From the NCBI RefSeq assembly GCF_000003815.2, contig NC_049988.1, forward strand, positions 7,874,698 through 7,938,697: a stretch of DNA of 64,000 nt, in the 5' to 3' direction. Positions within the stretch are counted from its first letter, which is position 1. Each line of letters starts with the position of its first letter. The translations under genes were made by a program, and so were the position numbers. This stretch comes from Branchiostoma floridae (Eukaryota; Chordata; Leptocardii; Amphioxiformes; Branchiostomatidae). The notes beneath the pieces are model-generated. The model was not told the origin of the DNA. It did no database searches and saw only the letters and a list, made by a program, of their open reading frames with translations. Below are positions 49,301-57,700 of the stretch, one piece after another.

Positions 49301-52300
49301 ACTTCCGCTGCTCCTTTAGGTGTTAAAGGTGACAACCCACCTGTCTGAACTGGGATGAACTGTCACAATTATCATGCCGGAAAAACAGGTTTTATCAAAG
49401 GTCACTAACTACAGGTGTAGGTATCATGGATAGTGTTATTTGGTTTGAAGTCAGGACAATTAGATCTAAGACATTTGGCTGGGATTATAGGATATATAGA
49501 ATGACTAGACATTATAGGATATAGTCGAGGGTATTTGAAAGAATGTGGCTAAATTATGCTAGCTCATTTGATCAAACTTGTCCTTGAAACTTGAAAGATT
49601 GTTTTTGCGACATACATGTAGAATAAAGACTTAAGACCTGTGAACACTCTCCATCATTATCTTTATTTTTGATTTTTTGCGTGTTCAATTGCTGTCTGTC
49701 CAAACAGATTTAACTAGCACGTAGACATAAAATCCAGAAAAATGGCTCTCTTTTCATACTACCAATTTAAGCTTCCCATTCTTTCAAATAAAAGCCAACT
49801 GAACTTTGTCAACTCCCTTCAATAAGTGGCATGAAACGATGCCGCCATCTTAGACAGGTGTTGAAATCACTTCATGACAGCACTGTAAAGACACTGAAGG
49901 ACACTGTCTCTCGAGGCAGTTTGTGACAGAAACAGGGAGCTAGGAAAACGTAAGGTCTTTGCCTCTGAATATCTGCTGGGAGATTACAAAGTCTGACTGG
50001 GAATGGAGCCCAGGCCCAACAGCTGAGAGCAGACAGTACAACTGCAGGGTAATACATTAGAATGAGTTTTGTTGGCATGGAAAGGTATTTACCTTTTTGC
50101 TGGGGCTGCCGAACGTTAACTTGCTAATTGTTAACTAGCAGCACTGACCAGCGCATATTGTGTTTGGCTGTGCCTGGTGATTTAAAAGATTCATCAAGCT
50201 CAAAACAGTGTTTGTGGAAGCCTTTCTTGTGCTTAACAGGGTGACTCTTTTTCTCTTAGGAAGAATATGAGATGTGTTTTAAGTGGAGAAATTTGTCTTC
50301 ATTTGCATGGTTGAAATGTATGAAAGATGCTGTGGCCTGATGTTTTAGGCTCAACTTTTATCAATTACTAGTACCATGCTGACTTACCACTGCCAGTTTA
50401 AAGGCATGGGGTCAACTTCAGCATGCAGTTTTGAAAGATAATTTCAGTTGATGTGTTGCCTTTGAGATATGAGAATGAGCTAGAAGTTACATCAGTCCTT
50501 CCAGAATGAACTGTTTACTGACTGGTATGTTACTTTTCCTTCCAGCTTCGGAAGCCACCACCACACGAGCAGAGGAGGCGATAGATGTGGCAGAAGTGAA
50601 CATTGATGCAGACTTCAAGGAAGAAGACAATGTGGCATCCATGTCTTTTGGTGCAGAGAAGGCAGAATCAGACAGTGGGGATGACTCAGATGACACAGGA
50701 TTTGTCACTGTGAGCACAGTCCAATCAGATGACAGGAAAACTTCTGACCAATCAGCAAGCTCCTATTCTGACCAATCGGCTGTCAACATCTCTGACCAAT
50801 CAGAGGACACAAAGATAACTGTGGAGTCTCATGCTGACCAATCAAGAGATGTGAAGCTGTATGAAGAGTCAGCAGGTTCCTATCTTGACCAACCAGCTGT
50901 CAATACCTCTGACCAATCAGAGTCCACTCAATCAGATCCATTAGAGTTGGAATACCTTACACAGATGGTGGACAGTTTGACGGAAGGTTTTAGCTCTGAT
51001 GACTCTCCAAGTGTGAGTCACGGAAGTGGCCAGTTGGACTTGAAAGAAATAACTGAAGAGACACGTGTTGAGGAATCTCATGCTTTGTCCCAGCCAGAGA
51101 CTCTTGAAGTTGCTCCAAATGTAGCTAATGAATCAGATGATGCAGAGCTTTCTTCACTAACTGAAAGTAGTGAGGAGAAAGTTGGAGTAGGTCGGGCAGA
51201 TTCCCCATCAATTAGCTCCCTATCTAGCCTATCAGAATCCAACACAACACCTGACCAATCACAGCAAAAGTCGCCAGAAGTTAGCAACCAATCAAGAGAG
51301 GTTATTCCAAATGGACATGTGGCTGGTGACCAATCAAAGGTATCGGTAGAAGTGAACCAATCAAACGAGGCTGTTTCAAATGGTCAGACAATGTACGGCC
51401 AATCAGAAGAAAGGGAAGACAATAGCGTACCAGACTCTGAGGAAGTAGTGCTAAGAGAGAAGAAAGGACCACAGCAAGTGCGTGTTCGCTCTTTTATCGA
51501 AGCTGAACACGAGGAAAAGAAAATGTCCTCTCCTTCCCACCACATCGTAAGCCTGGAGGGGTCAGTACGTGGGTTCAAAGGTCATGTGAAATCAAGAGTT
51601 GTAGACATAGACTTTGATAAAGAAGGGGAAGAAACTGAGAAAGCAGAAGAAGAAGAGACAGCCATTGAAGAGAGTAGACCATTACAGCAAACAGTCGAAC
51701 ACAGTGTACAAAAAGCTAGAGATGATGAGAGAGAACCTTTAAGAGATGTTCGTAAAGATTCTAGAGACGAAGGAAAGGGACAGGAGGAGAAAAAGCCTGA
51801 AACGAAGAGTTTTGTTAGTTTGAGTAACATCAAGTTTGCTCACAAGCCTGACAGGTCTTCGATCGGACTCACCAATTTCCAAGTTCTTCCAGACAATGCC
51901 ATCCCCGTGGAGAGGGTGGTTAGAAAACGTAGTACATCGGTCGATAAAGCCCCTGAGCCACAGGTTCAAAAGTCAGATTCTTCTGTTAAATCAGGACCAG
52001 TGGAAGTACAGAGGGCAGTAAGTCCTATAAATAAAGCCGGACCTCACGTAGACATGACAAAGCTGCGCGAGCAGATGCACAAAGATAAATCTGTTGAGGA
52101 CTCACAGGAAGGTGGAACAGGTTCCCAGGAACCCCCTGCAGAGCCTAAGCCAGAAAAGGAAGTAATAGTGTTCCCTCACACGGGTGAGCCTATCATAAAA
52201 ACCGAGACTGTACGCAGAAACACTGCAGCGGAGAAGAGAGCGGTATATTTCTCGGCCCCGCGGCCGTTCAGTAGGTCGTTTGACAAGGAAGAAAAGGACG

Positions 52301-54725
52301 CTTCAAAAGAGGAGACGAAAGCCCACAAGCCAGCCCCACCTATGAGAAGCGACAGCTTCTCCAAAAGTTCCATGCACAAATCCCCTCCGTTTACCCCAAG
52401 CTACCACAAAGTGACTTCTCCGACCCCTCCCCAGGGGATATCAGCGTACCATGCTGTCCACCCTCCCCACCCCCTCAAGCCATCCTCACCCCCCAATGTT
52501 GCCTCCTCCCCTGAGGTGGAACCAAGGCCTCCGTGGGCAGTGGCAAACTCCGCCGCGCCGCCCGATGTTAGGATTAAACCAGCCTTTATCGTCCCCCCTC
52601 CCCACCCTATCAAACCCACCCCACCTGACACAACACAGGAGGACGGGTCCCGGAGACAAGGCTTCTACGCCTTTGGTGCGAAACTCAGGCCAGCTTCTGC
52701 CAACTACTCCTCCCACTTTGCTACGGAGACGCAGAGTACGGCCTCTGTGTTCAAGACGAAGTATCGCCCGAGGTCGGAGTACCTTGAGACGGTGAAGCCG
52801 GTAGATCCGGACGACGAGAGTTTCAGTCCAGCGGCCGCTGCGGGCTTGAGACCGGCATCGGAGCGGAGGCTGAAGCCGCTGCCAAAGAAGCAACCCGACA
52901 ACCCACACGAGCAACTCATGACGGCGATACGCGGCGTAGAAGCTACCGTTAAACTGCGGAAGGTAAAGACCCTCTTTTTGCATCTTAACTATTGTTCTTA
53001 CTAAGGCCTACAAACATCATCTTTTACATTACTGAGATGTTGTGATTTGTTTTATGTTGAAGGGTATCTGTGGAAGGGTATGAATGGAGAAGTAAGGAAA
53101 TCTGCCATGTGTTTTGCAACTTTTGAACATTTTCAGGTAGCCCAACCTCAGACCAACAAAGTTGTGTATGGCCGTGTCATTGAGAAATCGGAGCATGACG
53201 CTATAGATCGTTCCGATGAGGCACCACCGAGACCGCCTTCTCCTGTCGACTATGAGCGTCCAACAGGGGTAAAGAATGAATCTCCCCTGGTGGGAGGCTT
53301 GTTTGTGGTGCTGTGGGGATAGATAATGAATCTCCCCTGGTGCTGGTGGTGACAATGTTGCTGGAAAAACCACACAGCAAATGTCTTCTTCACTGCTGCT
53401 GATTGACAACATCATTCTGTTCAACATGGAAAAGTTTCTGTGTCTGGCAATAAAGAAATTCATAGTGACATACTTCTCAAATAAATCTGACATACCATAT
53501 CTTACATCTGCTTTTCGGTCCCATCGTTATTTGTAATCCAATTTTTGTCATTCAAGTGAGTGTCATTGTACAATGTATCTCTGCTTTGTTGATTTTCATA
53601 TTGAAGAAAGAAAGAAAGAAAAAGAAAGAACAGATTCTGAAGTTTCTTTGTCCAACCATTATTCATTAGCAGACTACTTTTCCAACTTGAATGGAACTGA
53701 TATGCAGCTGCCAATATTGTATGGTTTCAGCTCTACTAATGCCATTCCTTCAGAGTTTCAGGGTTTATTATAAATCTTACTGTTGGTGCACCAAACAATG
53801 CAGAGATGGCTGATTCACATTACACTGTTACTGACCCACATTGCCTATGTCACTGCACTAACAGCATGAGTATGTACTGTTCCGCACATTACTGTGTGAT
53901 ACCAAACAACTGTCTATTGTAAGAACGACGATGGCTGGCTAAAGGTAGATGAGCTTAACACACAGGAAAACATATGTCGTAAATTTCACAAGGTGGGATT
54001 TGAACAAGATTGTGCTGTCATCATATTTACTTGTAATTCTTTATTTGTCAAATACTGTACCTCAACAGTCTATTCTTTTAAGATGTTTCTTGATACTTTT
54101 TACATATTGAATAAAGTTCCTTTCCAATTTTCCAATTAATAGAAAGAGCACTCATTGACTGTTTTTAGACCTAAAAGACCTAAAAGCTTTATGAATAGTA
54201 CACTGTCACACTTTCTGACAAATTTAGAATTCAATTGTCTCCCCTGCCACGGTTTTGTCCTTTTGTTTCTATCCTTCATTCTTTCCAAATTTTGAATGTT
54301 CAGGATTCTGTGTGTTACCGTAGCTCTGTCTACATTTTGCCACCCCTCCCTATGCCTGTGTGTGCTGTGCATGGCAGTACCTCGGCAGTAACCCTGCATG
54401 GCTTGGTGTGTACACCTCTCACTCTCCCCGTGTCCAGGTCTCCAGCCCCGAGCCCGATGTTTCGTTTGGCCGCGTCCTCGACAAACCACCGAGCACTCAC
54501 ACAAACGGTTCCTCCGCTGCCAACGGTAGTAGTGCGCCACCTCCACCACCACCCTCCTCACGACCGCCACCGCCGCCCTACGACCACGCTATGGCGGCCA
54601 AAAGTCGGAGTTCCTCGTCTTCCACCCAAAATTCTGACGATGCAGTAAACGCACGTAGAGCTGCTATGGAGGCCATTAAGGCCGGAAACCTCAATTCACG
54701 GTTAAAAAAGGTGGGAAAACACTAA
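16312..54725 (+). CDS. COBL: Cordon-bleu (COBL) gene, whole coding span
   Basis: Fourteen exons join with matching phases: 16312-16364, 37964-38203, 38671-38923, 39781-40009, 42000-42196, 42924-42965, 43229-43234, 43501-43551, 44139-44544, 44811-44924, 45438-45686, 50546-52962, 53137-53268 and 54438-54725. The product is about 1,558 residues, somewhat longer than vertebrate COBL. Domain order: basic-proline N terminus, two ubiquitin-like folds (about 65-182 and 183-258, the second being the COBL domain), KRAP motifs near 407 and 501, a long acidic and serine-rich middle, and WH2 motifs near 1400-1421 and 1528-1555. COBL binds actin monomers through WH2 and promotes unbranched filaments in neurons and microvilli. 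This is known for vertebrates and inferred here. Vertebrate COBL has three WH2 motifs and COBLL1 has one. Two here would fit a gene predating that duplication. Confidence 0.85.
17116..17278. mobile_element. TA-inserted MITE, degenerate right end
   Basis: The left end ATCTCCAAGCAGATGTT after TA is matched by AACATCTGCTTGCATAT at the right, where the terminal GGAGAT has mutated. Same family as 15552-15778. Confidence 0.55.
17930..18070. mobile_element. Palindromic MITE with a long imperfect stem
   Basis: TTCAAGCAGATGTTGGGTAT opens a foldback: the segment around GTATTATACTAG..GTCTCTTCT (17950-17992) is complementary to AGAAGAGACTTGGG..ATAATAC (18016-18043). Confidence 0.55.
18815..18841. repeat. 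(TAA)n microsatellite
   Basis: About nine uninterrupted TAA units. Confidence 0.95.
19183..19282. other. Assembly gap (100 N)
   Basis: Exactly 100 N. The flanks show no obvious shared sequence. Confidence 1.
19477..21115. mobile_element. Harbinger-like non-autonomous DNA transposon, copy 2
   Basis: Terminal inverted repeats are GGGACCGTACGGCATTTAGC at the left and the near-complement at 21096-21115, flanked by TTA on both sides (19474-19476, 21116-21118), a PIF/Harbinger-type target site. G-rich arrays with GGGGGAGGGCCTAGCAAAAA lie at both ends. The interior 20390-20740 matches 2400-2880. A MITE is nested at 19946-20072. No transposase is present. Confidence 0.75.
19946..20072. mobile_element. 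Complete TA-inserted MITE (CTCTCCAAGCAGAGG family)
   Basis: The ends CTCTCCAAGCAGAGGTCG and its exact complement are flanked by TA on both sides. The arms continue as an imperfect palindrome through CGCAGATATAGTA. This is the intact reference copy for the solo ends at 4598, 7084, 15260 and 24022. Confidence 0.85.
23361..23710. repeat. Self-complementary ACTAGT minisatellite
   Basis: Thirteen copies of ACTAGT occur in 350 bases, mostly within the palindrome GGACTAGTCC, separated by CAAGCCCGTCGCCCCCAGC-like spacers. It lies in COBL intron 1. Confidence 0.9.
24022..24095. mobile_element. Solo end of a CTCTCCAAGCAGAGG MITE
   Basis: TATTCTCCAAGCAGAGGTTG is followed by GAGATATAGTAGTAGTC, matching the left half of the elements at 4596 and 19946. 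Confidence 0.6.
28375..28395. repeat. (TCAC)n microsatellite
   Basis: Five to six tandem TCAC units in intron 1. Confidence 0.9.
29957..30127. mobile_element. pogo/Tigger-like MITE
   Basis: The ends CAGTTACCCCCAGTTAATTG and the partly complementary CAATTAGGCTTCTACTG are flanked by TA. Internal words such as GGATTAACGCACAC and GGATAATTG follow the diverged sub-terminal repeats usual in pogo-class elements. Confidence 0.55.
30164..30316. mobile_element. MITE with 'AGATNTTTGGGGAGG' ends
   Basis: AACAGATATTTGGGGAGGCT at the left faces CCTCCCCAAACATCTGCTTGG at the right, where the outermost bases match the CTCCAAGCAGAT family. Confidence 0.6.
36086..36655. repeat. Tandem array of about 150-bp units, four diverged copies
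   Basis: Units start with TCAAGTTCAAGC or a variant at 36086, 36233, 36385 and 36537, a spacing of 147, 152 and 152 bases. Each contains versions of AGGAGGCCCAAAATCA, ACGTACCAAA and ACAGCGC. Overlapping open frames of 60-114 codons across the array differ in frame between units and are not credible genes. Confidence 0.85.
37803..37945 (+). mobile_element. SINE/LINE 3' end with (TTG)n tail
   Basis: The sequence runs CAATGGGCTGCTACAG..GAATGAAATAAAGCC into tandem GTTGTTGTTGAC. An AATAAA-like end followed by a simple repeat is typical of retroposons. It stops about 20 bases before the COBL exon 2 acceptor. Confidence 0.5.
37964..38203 (+). CDS. COBL: COBL exon 2 (basic-proline motif, start of ubiquitin-like fold 1)
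   Basis: The acceptor TTCTTCTGCAG and donor GTAAAA bound residues 18-98. KRARAPPPPPARK is the N-terminal basic-proline motif of COBL/COBLL1, followed by an Asn-rich linker and LDVILPGGEVKTTKF, the first strands of the ubiquitin-like fold (compare ITVVLPSG and LSVVLPGD in the vertebrate proteins). The exon enters in phase 2 and leaves in phase 2. The ATG at 37809 opens the same frame upstream but lies in intron sequence before a good acceptor. Confidence 0.88.
38576..38626 (+). repeat. Retroposon 3' tail (CATTGT)n
   Basis: GCAATAAAGATCATTGTCAT and a short hexamer tail lie in COBL intron 2, 45 bases before exon 3. Confidence 0.45.
38671..38923 (+). CDS. COBL: COBL exon 3 (rest of ubiquitin-like fold 1)
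   Basis: The acceptor CCTCCTGTAG completes a split Ser codon and gives STHMMDLLVQICAKY, almost the vertebrate SHAMMDLLVELC. MPSTPIGRLPDVTQVVVRPK matches the KPNTLIG..VLLK end of the fold. The donor GAG|GTGAGG leaves phase 0. Residues about 98-182. The exon is GC-richer than its introns. Confidence 0.92.
39781..40009 (+). CDS. COBL: COBL exon 4 (COBL domain, ubiquitin-like fold 2)
   Basis: RTFRLIVNLPMNQKTFVRVS..LYPVICEKCNMDPARF..VLDTNWTIDDYNMAEVLVVD is the COBL domain (Pfam Cobl family), colinear with vertebrate VRLVVNYLRTQK..ILPVICAKCEV..LSKSLNELG. Residues 183-258. The acceptor is TTTTTCCAG and the donor GTAAAT. It ends in phase 1. Confidence 0.93.
41493..41588 (+). CDS. COBL: Candidate 96-nt cassette exon of COBL
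   Basis: Between exons 4 and 5, an open stretch after ACCCGTAG enters in phase 1 and reaches a weak donor GTACTG in phase 1, so it could be included without changing the frame. It would encode LDFLPDTPENKRRVWCPWLP then RRRKKGSFSS. The core resembles the KENKGFFSFFQRSKKK motif that follows the COBL domain in COBLL1. It is GC-rich relative to the surrounding intron. The weak donor and poor pyrimidine tract keep this tentative. Confidence 0.42.
42000..42196 (+). CDS. COBL: COBL exon 5 (basic segment)
   Basis: Residues 259-324. It begins with GGDPRFQPSPYKSPVRP and ends with LGFKDKVKKSLFSFGAFKNK and RKFKF, a Lys/Phe-rich motif comparable to KKKFLGFFKANKR after the COBL domain in vertebrates. The acceptor TTCTTGTAG joins phase 1 from exon 4. 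The donor GTAAGT is strong and leaves phase 0. The open frame runs on into the intron but loses all COBL character. Confidence 0.88.
42924..42965 (+). CDS. COBL: COBL exon 6, 42-nt small exon
   Basis: A pyrimidine tract and AACGCAG precede 14 codons, GEDGGSYTGEVEYK, then a GTGATT donor. The exon is symmetrical, phase 0 to 0, so it can be skipped without a frameshift. Confidence 0.65.
43229..43234 (+). CDS. COBL: COBL exon 7, candidate 6-nt microexon
   Basis: GTTATG (Val-Met) lies between an acceptor TCTCTGCAG, with a branch-like TTCTAAT just upstream, and a consensus donor GTGAGT. Phase 0 to 0. Introns of 263 and 266 bases separate it from exons 6 and 8. Neuronal microexons of this size are known in animals. 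Usage here needs RNA evidence. Confidence 0.5.
43501..43551 (+). CDS. COBL: COBL exon 8, 51-nt small exon
   Basis: The acceptor CCATTTTGTAG is followed by 17 codons, PGFKSRRSTVSGEIPYQ, and donor GTGAAC. Phase 0 to 0. The peptide is basic with a Ser/Thr cluster, a possible phosphorylation site (inference). Confidence 0.7.
44139..44544 (+). CDS. COBL: COBL exon 9 (proline-rich, KRAP-like motif)
   Basis: It runs open from acceptor TTTCACAG to donor GTGGGT. Residues 358-492. SPPSPTRSLPQTPPQRSPP and the KRAP-like ERRKKRPPPPPPGA (about 405-418), then NRRKPAPRPPQ. KRAP motifs bind SH3 domains of syndapins in vertebrate COBL. No Met at its start, so it is missed by ATG-based ORF calls. Ends in phase 1. 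Confidence 0.88.
44811..44924 (+). CDS. COBL: COBL exon 10 (canonical KRAP motif)
   Basis: Residues 493-530. RSKRRAPPPPPG is the classical KRAP motif (vertebrate KKRRAPPPPP). Acceptor CTTCCCCCAG, donor GTGATG, phase 1 to 1. Confidence 0.9.
44981..45261. mobile_element. MITE in COBL intron 10 with GGTCACAGGTGTGTATA-like ends
   Basis: GGGTTCACACGTGCGTATAC at the left is near-complementary to TATATACACACCTGTGACCCC at the right. Same end type as 9282-10871. Confidence 0.6.
45438..45686 (+). CDS. COBL: COBL exon 11 (proline-rich and acidic)
   Basis: Residues 531-613. LPTKPPRPMSYAAP, then PPPPDIPPPDVPPSPSP and an acidic run EEEEKMEDVEEDEDEA. Acceptor CACCACAG, donor GTAAGT, phase 1 to 1. The ATG at 45353 lies upstream of the acceptor and is not the start. 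Confidence 0.88.
46647..46789 (+). CDS. COBL: Candidate alternative last exon of COBL
   Basis: A good acceptor (CCCTTCATGCTTTGCAG) opens a phase-1 frame fitting exon 11: WFTEWDEDYSDLSDTESTG, then FPDDVEVFNPIILKPVF, ending at TAA. No phase-1 donor lies before the stop, so the exon must be terminal or a poison exon. Used as an end it yields about 660 residues with both ubiquitin-like folds and KRAP motifs but no WH2. No poly(A) signal is close by; AATAAA occurs at 48866 and 49622. Confidence 0.55.
46790..50545 (+). other. COBL intron, no further exon recognised
   Basis: AT-rich, with scattered short frames lacking domain features. It may contain the 3' UTR of the alternative last exon at 46647. 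Confidence 0.5.
50546..52962 (+). CDS. COBL: COBL exon 12, large central exon with first WH2
   Basis: 806 codons, open from acceptor TTTTCCTTCCAG (phase 1) to donor GTAAAG (phase 0); residues 614-1419. The first part is acidic and Ser-rich with about a dozen DQS/NQS tripeptides. SSIGLTNFQVLP (about 1050-1062) resembles the conserved KYGLTTYKIVP of vertebrate COBL. Proline-rich SH3-ligand-like sequence follows (KPAPPMRS, PPHPLKPSSPP, PPPHPIKPTPP). The end, PHEQLMTAIRGVEATVKLRK, is a WH2 actin-binding motif with LxxAI and LRK(V) hallmarks. The ATG at 50506 lies upstream of the splice site. Confidence 0.9.
53137..53268 (+). CDS. COBL: COBL exon 13 (post-WH2 linker)
   Basis: GTA after acceptor TTTCAG supplies the Val of the WH2 LRKV. 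The exon encodes VAQPQTNKVVYGRVIEKSE, then an acidic stretch and APPRPPSPVDY. Phase 0 to 0, donor GTAAAG. Residues 1420-1463. VVYGRVIEK recurs as VSFGRVLDK in exon 14. Confidence 0.85.
54438..54725 (+). CDS. COBL: COBL last exon with C-terminal WH2
   Basis: Acceptor CCCGTGTCCAG, phase 0. VSFGRVLDKPP, a Pro run and NARRAAMEAIKAGNLNSRLKK, nearly the vertebrate C-terminal WH2 (VNARQALMDAIRSG..ARLRKV). The frame ends VGKH then TAA, comparable to vertebrate PLLV stop, so I take this as the natural end. AAG|GTGGGA at 54710 could also act as a donor. Residues 1464-1558. Confidence 0.88.
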   Translation, partial: VSSPEPDVSFGRVLDKPPSTHTNGSSAANGSSAPPPPPPSSRPPPPPYDHAMAAKSRSSSSSTQNSDDAVNARRAAMEAIKAGNLNSRLKKVGKH

Positions 54726-57700
54726 ACACAAAAACCTTCACAGGCAATATTTTTAGTAATCTTCAATCTACAACCTTCCTGAACAACTAGTTCCACATTC
54801 TTTTTTTTTTTTACACCATGCAAATTCAGTTTTTGATTTTGAAGAATTGGTGATTCTGTTTAATTTGAATTTTAAGAATTTTCCACGAAAATTTAGCTGA
54901 AAAACAGTTATGACAGAAATTGGTAAGTCTGCATGAAATGTTTTCTGTGATATTGTTCTAGCATAGTTAACATAGTTTCGTGTTGAGTGCACTGTCTTGT
55001 ATATAGTGCCCCTTGCTGCATTGTACTAACATCGGCTGTTCGCAACCTGTTTACATGAACTAACATATAATACTAGGTACTAGTTATTACACTTTGTTGT
55101 CAAATTTTATTGCTAAGCCTAAACAAAACGTGATTTTACAGATAGCATCCACATGGGCTACATTGTACTCAGATGAAGCGTGTCAGATTGTTGTTATAGG
55201 TCCTTTCAAAGTGGGGCAATAGATTTTAATTTATGATTGTCAGGTCACTTGAAAATGAGTGTTTTTTTATTGTATCCATTATTATGTTGCAAATATTAGG
55301 TTTTGCAGGGAATGTCATTTATACAATTCAGTTTGTGTTATCAAATGTGTGTTCAGGTATGGTATCTATGGACAAGGTTGTATCTTCATAAGGTGTAATG
55401 CTATTACCATAACTGTCCATGTCCGGTGTTACGGTACCAGCAAAGCAGACATTCAGCAGCTCATGAACAAGTGAACACTCTTGCACCCCAATACTGCTGT
55501 TTTAGCTCCAAGCAGTTGTGTGGTTTGGTTGGTTTTTGTTGATCTTTTTGTCCATTTTGTATTTCCTTTTACCTTCTTATTCTGTGAAAAGAGAAAATAC
55601 CACTTGCAAGCTATGAGCAAAAAGACATACAAATCTCAACCCAAACCTTACACTTGCCTGAAGTCTAAACCAGCTGATGGACTAGTGAGTGGTGTGTTAA
55701 CCTGTTCATGTTCCATCACAGGTGTCTCCCAGGGAAAACACTTTCCAGGTGTCACCTGTGGACCTGGTGTAGCTGCAGGTGTCACACAGGTGTGCAGCAT
55801 GCACCTGGCCAGGTGAGGACCACACCCACTGGACTGCAGGGCCACTTTCTCCTTTCATGACCATTATGTATTCATTGATTTCAGTAAATATAACAAGATT
55901 TATATTCTGTTATATGCTTGTGTATTTGTAGTGAAGAGTTGTATATACAACGGCTATCACTATAAAGTGTATAAACACAATATCATACCCACTTGGTTAT
56001 AATTGATACTCAATTCAAGCAAGCTGAAGTCACTGTTATACTTGTAAATGTAGTCTCGATAATGAGTATTTTAAACTCAAGATGTGAGCAAATGATTACG
56101 TAAATCGTTAGTTATTTATGCTGCTTTGTAAGTTTTTCTTTTGGGCCACTTTGAATTTCAAGAATGTTATATAATAGCAAGTTTAACCTGTCTAGTACAT
56201 GTGTATATATATGAAGACAGCAGAGAAAAAATTTAATCATTAATTTGTCATCCTTACATAGCAAACCGATTTTTATTAGTAAAGCTTAGCATATATTCGA
56301 ACCATGGAATTTAAAAATATTTGGTTGTAATCCCTATATATTAACTTTCTGTCTTGAAGCACTTTAAAGAATCCTTTGACTTTCAAGGCCTTTACAGAAG
56401 GGATGTTATTCATGCATTAAGAGTAGGAAGGACTCTGCAAATGAAAGTTGTTTTTGGTCCCTACTTGGAGTTTGAATTACAATTTAGGAAGTCAACCAAA
56501 GTCAATGCCATTCTAAAAGAGCAACTGATAAAATATGTACCTTATACCATATAGTAGAGGCATTTACATACAGTTGCTGTTTTGTACGGTGAGCTACTAT
56601 TCAAGTCTTCCTATCATGGTACGTTGTTGTGTTAATTGTTGAATCATGTAGAGGCTATGTAAGTGGTTTAAAGAGAACATGCTTTTAGATTAGAATATCT
56701 AGTCTGGAAGTAGATATTTTTCTAATGTGACAATTGACCTGCTTTCGTTGGAATTACTGGTACATTGTACGTGTATAACTCTATTTCATGATATATATAT
56801 CTTCTAAGAATATAGTTTTTTGGTGTCCCCCATATAGAATCCTAATTTTGATACACTTAGGATGCATGAGGTGTGTGTGAGAATACTGATGTGAGAAAAA
56901 CGTCTTGCCCTGGTGGCAAAGTACAAAATGACAGCATAGGAAAATCTGTCCTCTAGAAAAATTCCTTGATGCCTGGTTCATACTTGTGTAATCAAGGAAT
57001 ATTGGTATAAGTTTTGTTATATGAAAGTATATTCGTACGTAACGTTAACACTGGCAAAAGAGAAAGTTGAAAGAGCAAAGGATCAATTGAAGGTAGATGG
57101 AAAGATAGTTTTGACCAAAAGTTGGAGACACTGTCAGTAACCATGATATGTGATTATGCTTTGAAGAGGTATGTCAGCACTTACACTAACTTTCAAGCAT
57201 TATTAACTTAATAATGACAAGAAATGTTCCCAGCTCATATGAGCTGTGTAAGAATATTGAACACCAAGTTGCTAAAGTTGTTTTGGTCATATACATAATG
57301 TGTTACATGCTTATGGTTTTTTTTCATCTCATTATATCTGTATAATTATACATTATCATATTATCTTATGTAAATATATGAATTATGGTTTGAAAATATA
57401 ATATCTTGCTTGTAGTATAATCAGTGAAGAGTTACAGAAAACATGATTATGGAGAAAAAATTCATATGAGTATGATATAGAAATCGATGCATTTGATAAG
57501 GTCATTAAGTTGTGTAAATACATACATATAACTTTATAGATAAATTAATTTATCTTAATCTTATTGGTTGAACAAGTATTTGATAAGGAAACCAGATTGC
57601 TGTTTGGAAACCTGATATAACCTCTAAAATGCTATACTGCATGTTTGTTGTATCAGTTCATTGTTACCATAGCAACTAAATGTTCCCATAGCAACCTTAA

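Noticed and set aside
52486-52983. Minus-strand 165-codon frame
   Set aside because: It is the shadow of the GC- and proline-rich 3' half of COBL exon 12.
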